Shown here piece after piece: positions 1 through 5,016 of a stretch of 5,016 nt of DNA. Made by a program: the position numbers and the translations under genes. A model generated the notes under the pieces. The model was given only the letters and a program-made list of their open reading frames with translations, made no database searches and was not told the origin of the DNA. Position 1 is the stretch's first letter. Each line of letters opens with the position of its first letter. The stretch is from Rugosibacter sp. (GTDB lineage Bacteria; Pseudomonadota; Gammaproteobacteria; Burkholderiales; Rhodocyclaceae), in NCBI GenBank assembly GCA_023257495.1, contig JALRCC010000112.1, positions 1 through 5,016 on the forward strand, written 5' to 3'.

Positions 1-1949
1 AGTGACAAGTCGCGAATATGTTGATTGAGTTCGACCAAGCCTGCGCCAGATGGGTGGGCAGCATAGCGCAGGCCGATGTAGCTGCGGGCGATAGCATGTA
101 TTTTTTTTGCATGCAGAGGGTATTGGCTAGCTGCGCGTGCAGCCAGAGTGTCCGGCCCTTCCCACGGCTGCCAAACAATGCCGCGTTTGGCGAGCTTGAC
201 GGTAAAACGCTGCCAGGCGCGGCGGGCGGGGTCGATGCGCTCGCGCCGACGCAGCACCCAGCTGGTGAGTAACAGCAAGGTCGTGCCGCAGAGCACAGCC
301 AGGAGCGCTGTCATGTTGCGCCAATCCGCATCCAGCCCGAGACGAGTTAATAAATCGCGCTGCCGTTGCGGATCGTAGCCGAGCACCCACTGGTTCCAGC
401 CGTTGGTAACGGCGTCGATCTGGTAACGAATGGCCTTGAGCCAGGCCATTTCATTGCGCGCCAAAAAAGGCAGGGTTTCAGCTGCCGGGATGGCCGTGGC
501 GAGGTTGCTGTCAATGCGTCGTGGTGCGGCAATGGCGGTCGGGTCTATGCGCACCCAGCCTTGTTTTGCCAGCCAGACTTCTGTCCAGGCGTGGGCGTCA
601 TATTGGCGCACGACCAAAAACCCGTCGACGGGATTGATCTCACCCCCTTGATAGCCGGCCACGATGCGCGCAGGAACACCCGCAGCACGCAAGGCAAAGG
701 CAAAGGCGGAGGCAAAGTGTTCGCAAAAGCCCCGTTTGTTGTCAAACAGGAATTCATCGACACTATCGCTGCCGGCAAGGGGCGGGTTGAGGGTTTAGCG
801 CAATAGCTGGTGACTGAAAAAATCTTCGGCTGCTTGTAAAATGGCAACGTCATTGTCGCCATGACGTTGCCTCCAGCCGAGTGCTATGGCTCGGGTACGT
901 GGGTTGCTGTTTTTGGGCAAGGCCAGAGATTCCTGCAAAATCTCTGGCGGGTCGGTCAGGCCTTTCTGGGTATCTGTTGCGGCGCGTTGCGTGTAGCGCA
1001 TACGGCTGCGCACAGGTTGTCCGGATAACAATTGATAATCGCGAGTCAGGCCGCTTTCCAAGGGCAGCGTGGTGGGAAATTCCAGTGCGAAAAGCCAGCG
1101 TTTCCCGTGCGGTTCGAGGGTGAGTTCATAGTCGATTGTCTTACCTTTTTGTGCCACAGATGGCAGCGTGTTATAGGCCTCACGAGTTTGTGAGACACGC
1201 CAGGTGCGTCCATCAAAGTCAGGCATCACCAGCCCACGCCAATAAAGGCTGGATTGTGCGGGGACGATGCCAGTGAATCTCACGCGAAAGGCAATGGCGT
1301 CTGACTGTGAAAGCTGCGCAATAGTGCCCGGTGCCATGGCATCGGTAAGCCCGGAAACTGCTGCGCGGCGATCTTCGGGAAGCCCCCACAACGGGCCGTT
1401 GACGCGTGGGAAAAGGATGAACAGCAACAGCATGAAGGGCAGCGCTTGCAACAGCAGGCGGCCTGCGTGCTCAAAGTGTTGCTTGACGGTTGGACGATCA
1501 TTATGGGCAGCGAGCAGGGCGGCGGTGGTAATGACAACTGCAAGACATGTCATGAACGCTGTGAGCAGCGTCTGGGTAAATAAAAATTGCCCGAGGATGA
1601 GGAAATAACAGAGCAATACGGTGACTACGGCATCGCGCGGGGCGCGAAGTTCCATGAGTTTGAGGGAGAGAAAAATCAGCAGCAGCGCGATGCCCGGGGT
1701 GCGGCCAAACAGGCTGCGGTATTCAAAAAAGACACCCAGCGAACCCGCAATCACCAGCAATACGAGCAGCCAGCGTGGCGGCAAGCGCCCACCGCGTTGA
1801 ATGAGCCAGGCACGCCAGGCAAAAGCCGCGCCAGCACATAGCGCCAGCCACATCGGCATATACATGGCTAAAGGCGCAAAGGCGGTGACCGCTGCCAGCA
1901 GAAGCCACTGGCTTTGGCGGCGACTTACCGGGCGGTCAAGACGTGCCAT
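1..1949 (-). pseudogene. tgpA: TgpA-like membrane transglutaminase, interrupted by one in-frame stop; 3' end beyond window
   Basis: The reading frame starts at the ATG at 1949-1947 and runs to base 1, broken only by TAA at 797-795 (codon 385). The layout is that of TgpA (DUF3488, transglutaminase core, DUF4129). An N-terminal multi-helix membrane domain (about residues 14-180) is followed by an extracytoplasmic linker (181-385). The transglutaminase core has Cys409 in RGFCEHFASAFA, His453 in YDAHAWTEVW and Asp469 in WVRIDPT. A membrane helix lies at about 546-567, followed by a basic, DUF4129-like cytoplasmic tail. About 648 sense positions are visible, close to the usual family length, so little is missing at the left edge. 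Known family members are inner-membrane proteins with the catalytic domain in the periplasm; the substrate is not known. The single stop with everything else intact suggests a very recent nonsense mutation or a sequence error. If it is an error, this is a normal functional gene. Confidence 0.85.
795..1949 (-). CDS. Truncated product of tgpA: DUF3488 membrane domain without the transglutaminase core
   Basis: This is the part of tgpA that would be translated if the TAA is real: 384 residues ending in HQLLR. It has six or seven hydrophobic segments, at roughly residues 15-30, 32-49, 59-75, 84-100, 107-148 (probably two) and 164-180, with positive residues (RRQ, QRGGR) on the likely cytoplasmic side. 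A soluble, probably periplasmic stretch follows (about 181-384), containing DGRTW and YWRGLVMPDFDG, typical of DUF3488 proteins. The ATG lies inside the end of the DUF58 gene with a 14-base overlap. An in-frame TGA two codons upstream (1955-1953) fixes this as the start. No Shine-Dalgarno sequence is evident, so translation is probably coupled to the upstream gene. Such a product would lack all three catalytic residues and is unlikely to be enzymatically active. Confidence 0.6.
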   Translation of the reverse strand: MARLDRPVSRRQSQWLLLAAVTAFAPLAMYMPMWLALCAGAAFAWRAWLIQRGGRLPPRWLLVLLVIAGSLGVFFEYRSLFGRTPGIALLLIFLSLKLMELRAPRDAVVTVLLCYFLILGQFLFTQTLLTAFMTCLAVVITTAALLAAHNDRPTVKQHFEHAGRLLLQALPFMLLLFILFPRVNGPLWGLPEDRRAAVSGLTDAMAPGTIAQLSQSDAIAFRVRFTGIVPAQSSLYWRGLVMPDFDGRTWRVSQTREAYNTLPSVAQKGKTIDYELTLEPHGKRWLFALEFPTTLPLESGLTRDYQLLSGQPVRSRMRYTQRAATDTQKGLTDPPEILQESLALPKNSNPRTRAIALGWRQRHGDNDVAILQAAEDFFSHQLLR

Positions 1950-2946
1950 ACATCATTGGTGCTGCAGGTAAGGCGTATAAAGCCAGAGCTTGTAATCCGG
2001 CGGCACGATGTGCGGCCCCTTGTGCAGGAGCGAGGCGCAGAGTGGGCAGGCGCAAGCCCCAGTGCAGGCCAGCGGTGTCGGCATCCAGCAACCAGCGGGT
2101 AAGGCACGCAATGCGCTGCTCGCTGGTGAGTGCGCTCGGTGTGGCCTCCCAATCAAGCCAGAGTTTTTGCGCTGACTGGCCGCTAAAGAGTTTGGTTTGC
2201 AGTTTTTCATCATCTTGCCGTGCCGCCGCTTTCCACGCCACGTGACGCAGCGGGTCGGTTGGTTGGTGAGGGCGCAGACCGGCAAAGTCATCCGCATCTT
2301 GACCGGCATGGCTTGCGCCCTGGAATGCTTCGCCACTCCAGGGGAGAGGTGGCGCATTGCGTGCGGGTGCGGGGTAGACCAGACAGCGCATATCCGGCGC
2401 GATATAGCTCCATGCCCGCACCAGCCCCAGCGGCCAAGTGGTTTCGATGGTAACTCGGGGCAGAGCCAGCCAGCCTCGCTGGGTGGTTGGCAGCGTGAGC
2501 GTGGCAGTGTGGGTGGAGTGTGCGGGAAGATCAACCTCGACAGGTGCCTTACCCGAGAATGACAGCTGCAAGTTGATGCGCGCATCACGCCGGGTGTTTT
2601 CCAGCAGTAGATCAAAGCGGGCCAGATCACCTGCAAAGACCGGCAGACAGTGCCCTGGTCGCAAGGTGAGCTGGACGAGATTACGAAAGGTATGCAGGAT
2701 AGTCACAATGCCCAGCCCGGCCAGCCAGAAAACCAGCGCATGGCCCAGGCTCAGGTTGTAATTCACCGCACCCAGAAAAATAGTGATAAGGGCAACGGCA
2801 AACGCAAGGCCCACGCGCGTGGGCAGCACATACACCCGGCGCTGAACCAGCGTGATGGGTGTGGGTTCGGGTGTTGGCACGCGGAGTGCCCAGTGCACAA
2901 AGTGCTCGTGCACAAATGATCGCAGCCGATGCAGCCAGCGCCACAT
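1936..2946 (-). CDS. DUF58 domain-containing membrane protein
   Basis: A 336-residue protein with a short basic, cytoplasmic-looking N-terminus and two membrane helices at about residues 45-62 and 66-86. A beta-rich region follows (about 90-200), including the WPLGL turn at 171-175. The DUF58 signature lies at about 219-243 (DDFAGLRPHQPTDP then RHVAWKAAAR), corresponding to the family pattern of GLR/GRY, a GD-like turn, R-x-I/V-x-W and AR. DUF58 proteins are usually encoded beside a MoxR ATPase and are often related to von Willebrand factor A folds. They are regarded as partners or substrates of the ATPase, but no biochemical activity is established. The ATG follows the moxR stop by two bases (TGATAATG) and the end overlaps tgpA by 14 bases, so it is the middle gene of a coupled operon. 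Length and domain order look normal. Family assignment is firm; function is unknown. Confidence 0.93.
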   Translation of the reverse strand: MWRWLHRLRSFVHEHFVHWALRVPTPEPTPITLVQRRVYVLPTRVGLAFAVALITIFLGAVNYNLSLGHALVFWLAGLGIVTILHTFRNLVQLTLRPGHCLPVFAGDLARFDLLLENTRRDARINLQLSFSGKAPVEVDLPAHSTHTATLTLPTTQRGWLALPRVTIETTWPLGLVRAWSYIAPDMRCLVYPAPARNAPPLPWSGEAFQGASHAGQDADDFAGLRPHQPTDPLRHVAWKAAARQDDEKLQTKLFSGQSAQKLWLDWEATPSALTSEQRIACLTRWLLDADTAGLHWGLRLPTLRLAPAQGAAHRAAGLQALALYALPAAPMMYGTS

Positions 2947-2948
2947 TA

Positions 2949-3881
2949 TCAGGGTAGTGGCACGGCCTCGATGAGCCGGTTCGCCGTCTCACCAGCGCCG
3001 ACTTTTCTGGTGTCGTCGTGCGGGCGCAGTCGATGCGCGATAACGCCGGGGAGCACTGCTTGTACGTCTTCCGGTAGTACGTGATCGCGGCCATCAAGCA
3101 GTGCCCAGGCACGGGCAACGGCGAGCAGCGCGAGCCCCGCGCGTGGCGATAAACCGGCCACCCATAACGGCGAGCTGCGCGTGAAGGCCGTCAGCGCCTG
3201 AATGTACTCAATCAGTGCGGGCGAAGCGTATACGTTGCGCGTTTCTTGCTGGAGTTCAAGCAATTGGGGCGGTAACAGGCGCGGGGTGAGTTCGGCAACC
3301 ATCTGGCGGCGGTCAGCTCCTGCCAGGAGTTCACGTTCAGCGGTGGCATCGGGATAGCCCAGTTCAATTTTGAGCAGGAAACGATCGAGTTGTGACTCAG
3401 GCAGGGGAAAGGTGCCGATTTGAAAAGCCGGGTTTTGCGTGGCAATGACAAAAAAAGGTGCGGGCAATGCGCGCGTTATTCCTTCGACGGTGACTTGCCG
3501 TTCTTCCATGGCTTCGAGCAGTGCGCTTTGCGCTTTGGGCGTGGCGCGGTTGAGTTCATCAGCCAGCACCATCTGCGTAAAAATCGGGCCGGGGTGAAAA
3601 TGAAATGTTCCGCTGACCCGATCAAACACCGAGACGCCGATAATGTCGGCAGGCAGCATGTCACTGGTGAACTGGATGCGTTGCAGATCAAGCCCCAGCA
3701 CACGCGCTAGCACGTGTGCCAGCGTCGTTTTACCTACCCCGGGAAAGTCTTCGATCAGCAAGTGACCACCCGCAAGCAGACAAGCCAATGCCATGCGGAT
3801 GGGTTCTTTTTTGCCAAGAATGATGCGGTTGATGTCGGCGAGTAGCTGGGTTAAAAGCAAATGACGTTCGCTGGGTTGCAT
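2949..3881 (-). CDS. MoxR-family AAA+ ATPase
   Basis: A 310-residue AAA+ ATPase, normal length for the MoxR Proper group. Visible motifs are Walker A at 44-53 (EDFPGVGKTT, Lys51), a pre-Walker B region DMLPADIIG at 74-82, Walker B at 104-109 (MVLADE), sensor 1 ending at Asn150 (FVIATQN), an arginine-finger motif LPESQLDRF at 160-168 (Arg167), and sensor 2 at 244-250 (LSPRAGL, Arg247). The C-terminal lid region includes LPEDVQAVLPGVIAHRL at 269-285. MoxR ATPases are cytoplasmic and are thought to act as chaperones that mature or remodel partner complexes, here probably the DUF58 and TgpA proteins encoded next. The ATG at 3881 is the only usable start: an in-frame TGA lies eight codons upstream (3908-3906), with no ATG, GTG or TTG between. 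There is no clear Shine-Dalgarno sequence. It is the first gene of the minus-strand operon. The specific partner is inferred from context. Confidence 0.96.
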   Translation of the reverse strand: MQPSERHLLLTQLLADINRIILGKKEPIRMALACLLAGGHLLIEDFPGVGKTTLAHVLARVLGLDLQRIQFTSDMLPADIIGVSVFDRVSGTFHFHPGPIFTQMVLADELNRATPKAQSALLEAMEERQVTVEGITRALPAPFFVIATQNPAFQIGTFPLPESQLDRFLLKIELGYPDATAERELLAGADRRQMVAELTPRLLPPQLLELQQETRNVYASPALIEYIQALTAFTRSSPLWVAGLSPRAGLALLAVARAWALLDGRDHVLPEDVQAVLPGVIAHRLRPHDDTRKVGAGETANRLIEAVPLP

Positions 3882-3962
3882 GAGTTGTGAGCGGGAGTGG
3901 GATGGTCAATAATAACGGGAACTTATCGCCGTGATTGTAAGTCATCACACCACCTGACTTTT
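3882..3962. promoter_or_regulatory. Divergent intergenic region between moxR and the deacetylase gene
   Basis: These 81 bases separate two divergently transcribed genes, so promoters for both should lie here or just inside the flanking genes. On the minus strand, TATTAT (3914-3909) matches five of six bases of a sigma-70 -10 box and would give a leader of about 20 bases for moxR. No good -35 box stands at the right distance. On the plus strand the same AT-rich patch reads AATAAT, but its -35 would fall inside moxR. A short dyad, GTGAT-N8-ATCAC, lies at 3931-3948. Neither gene has a recognisable Shine-Dalgarno sequence. A promoter region is expected from the gene layout; the individual boxes are weak guesses. 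Confidence 0.4.
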
Positions 3963-4886
3963 ATGACGACCGCTTTCATTTCCCACCGCGATTGCAAGCT
4001 CCATGACATGGGTGCTCAGCATCCCGAATGTCCTGCCCGGCTGGATGCGATTCATGATCATCTGATTGCCATGGGACTGGAAGCCAGTCTGACGTTTTTT
4101 GATGCGCCACTGGTCAGTCGGGAGCAACTGCAACGCGTGCATCCGGCGGATTATGTTGAGTACGTGCAGGCAAGTTGTCCGGTGCAGGGCATTGTGCATC
4201 TTGATCCGGATACGGCGATGTCGCCTGGTACGTGGCCTGCAGCGCTGCGTGCTGCAGGCGCGGGGTGTGATGCCGTTGATCGCATCATGCGCCGAGAAGT
4301 GGACAATGCTTTTTGTGCCGTGCGCCCGCCCGGGCATCATGCCGTCCCGAATCAGGCGATGGGGTTTTGTTTTTTTAACAACATTGCTGTTGCTGCGCGT
4401 CATGCGCTGGCCGCTTGGCCGCTGTCGCGGGTGGCGATTGTTGATTTTGACGTGCATCACGGCAATGGCACCGAAGCGGTTTTCTCGAACGATGAAAGCG
4501 TGTTGATGGTCGGCACGTTTCAGCATCCGTTTTATCCCTACAGCGGCACGGAGCCTCATGCCAGCAACATGTGCAATGTGCCCTTGGCTGCCGGTACGCG
4601 CGGGGAGGGTTTTCGTCAGGCAGTGACTGATCTCTGGTTACCCAGGCTGCATGATTTTCAGCCGGAAATGATCTTCATCTCGGCAGGCTTTGATGCACAC
4701 CGTGAGGACGACATGGCTTCGTTAGGTTTGGTCGAGGATGACTACGCCTGGGTGACAACGCAGATCAAACAGGTGGCGGCAGCAAGCGCTCATGGGCGGA
4801 TCGTCTCGATGCTGGAAGGTGGCTATGCACTTTCGGCTTTGGGGCGTAGCGTGGTAGCCCACTTGCGTGTGCTGGCCGATGTGTAA
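3963..4886 (+). CDS. Zinc-dependent deacetylase, histone deacetylase / acetylpolyamine amidohydrolase superfamily
   Basis: A 307-residue arginase-fold deacetylase, expected to be cytoplasmic as no signal peptide is visible. Superfamily motifs in order are HPECPARL at 20-27, RPPGHHAV at 121-128 with the His125-His126 charge-relay pair, FCFFNN at 135-140, DFDVHHGNGT at 161-170 with zinc ligands Asp163 and His165, SAGFDAHREDD at 240-250 with zinc ligand Asp244, and LEGGYAL at 284-290 with the catalytic Tyr288. All key residues are present, so it should be an active hydrolase removing acetyl (or similar acyl) groups from lysine, polyamine or small-molecule amides. The substrate cannot be told from sequence. 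The ATG at 3963 gives the usual family N-terminus (MTTAFISHRDCKLHDMG). An in-frame GTG at 3897 would add 22 residues unlike the family and is rejected. It is divergent from moxR and there is no strong Shine-Dalgarno sequence. A direct link to the minus-strand trio is not shown. Confidence 0.95.
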   Translation: MTTAFISHRDCKLHDMGAQHPECPARLDAIHDHLIAMGLEASLTFFDAPLVSREQLQRVHPADYVEYVQASCPVQGIVHLDPDTAMSPGTWPAALRAAGAGCDAVDRIMRREVDNAFCAVRPPGHHAVPNQAMGFCFFNNIAVAARHALAAWPLSRVAIVDFDVHHGNGTEAVFSNDESVLMVGTFQHPFYPYSGTEPHASNMCNVPLAAGTRGEGFRQAVTDLWLPRLHDFQPEMIFISAGFDAHREDDMASLGLVEDDYAWVTTQIKQVAAASAHGRIVSMLEGGYALSALGRSVVAHLRVLADV

Positions 4887-4896
4887 CTGGATATGA

Positions 4897-4920
4897 ATGG
4901 CCACGTTTGGCGATGGCCAT
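4897..4920 (+). terminator. Inverted repeat after the deacetylase gene, possible weak terminator
   Basis: ATGGCCA (4897-4903) and TGGCCAT (4914-4920) are perfect inverted repeats around a 10-base loop. The stem can be extended by a CG pair if one A is bulged. It begins 10 bases after the deacetylase stop codon, where a terminator is expected. However, the nearest T run (TTTTT, 4935-4939) lies 14 bases beyond the stem, too far for a classical intrinsic terminator. It could equally be a transcript-end stabilising hairpin or a protein site. Confidence 0.35.
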
Positions 4921-5016
4921 CGGTTAGAATTGGCTTTTTGGTGTATTGCGTACATTTCTTATTTTCATGAAGACAACACAAGCGGCGATTCACGGTTAGA
5001 TCAAGGGGTCAATCAA
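4921..5016 (+). promoter_or_regulatory. Probable upstream leader of a gene starting just beyond the right edge
   Basis: No ORF of meaningful length is seen here. The stretch 4930-4966 is AT-rich for this window and could hold a promoter (for example TTGGTG at 4938-4943 with TATTTT at 4960-4965), but the matches are poor. A ten-codon mini-ORF runs from ATG 4967 to TAG 4999 (MKTTQAAIHG). AAGGGG at 5003-5008 resembles a Shine-Dalgarno sequence, and the bases after it would place a start codon at or just past base 5016. This suggests, without proving, that a plus-strand gene begins immediately outside the window. Confidence 0.3.

Noticed and set aside
693..716. Hexamer near-repeat of GGCAAA (four units, third one divergent)
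   Set aside because: It encodes the conserved Ala/Phe-rich helix after the catalytic Cys (ASAFAFA), so the repeat reflects protein conservation rather than a separate DNA element.
366..806. Plus-strand ORF of 146 codons opposite the 3' half of tgpA
   Set aside because: The minus strand here encodes the unmistakable transglutaminase core, so this ORF is the antisense shadow of it.
545..862. Minus-strand ORF of 105 codons overlapping the tgpA stop codon, considered as a frameshift continuation
   Set aside because: Codon-by-codon reading shows the transglutaminase core continues in the original tgpA frame after the TAA. No frameshift is needed and this ORF is out of frame.
1953..2636. Minus-strand ORF of 227 codons in another frame of the DUF58 gene
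   Set aside because: It lies wholly inside a well-supported DUF58 gene on the same strand, and its product is Cys/Pro/Arg-rich low-quality sequence without domains.
3929..3950. CRP-like site (TGTGA...TCAC on the minus strand) in the divergent region
   Set aside because: The half-sites are separated by 10 bases instead of 6 and the second is incomplete.
3897..3962. GTG start at 3897 giving a 329-residue deacetylase
   Set aside because: The extra 22 residues do not resemble the family N-terminus and would overlap the expected promoter region. ATG 3963 gives the standard start.
3945..4559. Minus-strand ORF of 204 codons antisense to the deacetylase gene
   Set aside because: Its translation is rich in Arg, His and Met with no recognisable domain, and it mirrors a strongly conserved zinc-hydrolase gene. 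It is a shadow frame.

Overview
The window looks like ordinary chromosomal DNA from a Gram-negative proteobacterium. The GC content (mid-to-upper 50s by eye), protein styles and gene order suggest a betaproteobacterium or a close gammaproteobacterial relative. That assignment is inference; no rRNA or other marker gene is present.

Positions 1-3881, minus strand, hold a tight three-gene set read right to left: a MoxR-family AAA+ ATPase (3881-2949), a DUF58 membrane protein (2946-1936) and a TgpA-type membrane transglutaminase-like protein (1949 to beyond base 1). The first junction has a 2-base gap and the second a 14-base overlap, so the set is almost certainly one transcript with coupled translation. 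This MoxR/DUF58/TgpA trio is a known conserved cluster. Its biochemical job is poorly defined; it is thought to act at the inner membrane and periplasm, with the ATPase as a chaperone-like partner.

The most notable observation is that the tgpA reading frame is interrupted by one in-frame TAA (bases 797-795, codon 385). It sits just before the transglutaminase core, where relatives usually have Tyr. The other 264 complete codons visible downstream are open in the same frame and keep the Cys-His-Asp triad, the C-terminal membrane helix and the cytoplasmic tail. This is either a very recent nonsense mutation or a base-calling error.

An 81-base divergent intergenic region (3882-3962) separates the trio from a plus-strand gene (3963-4886). 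That gene encodes a complete 307-residue zinc-dependent deacetylase of the histone deacetylase/acetoin utilization/acetylpolyamine amidohydrolase superfamily. The last 130 bases are non-coding as far as can be seen. They hold a 7-bp inverted repeat just after the deacetylase stop, and near the right edge a ten-codon mini-ORF and a ribosome-binding-like AAGGGG that suggest another plus-strand gene starts just outside the window.

I see no tRNA, rRNA, CRISPR array, insertion sequence or phage element, and no convincing undescribed system.
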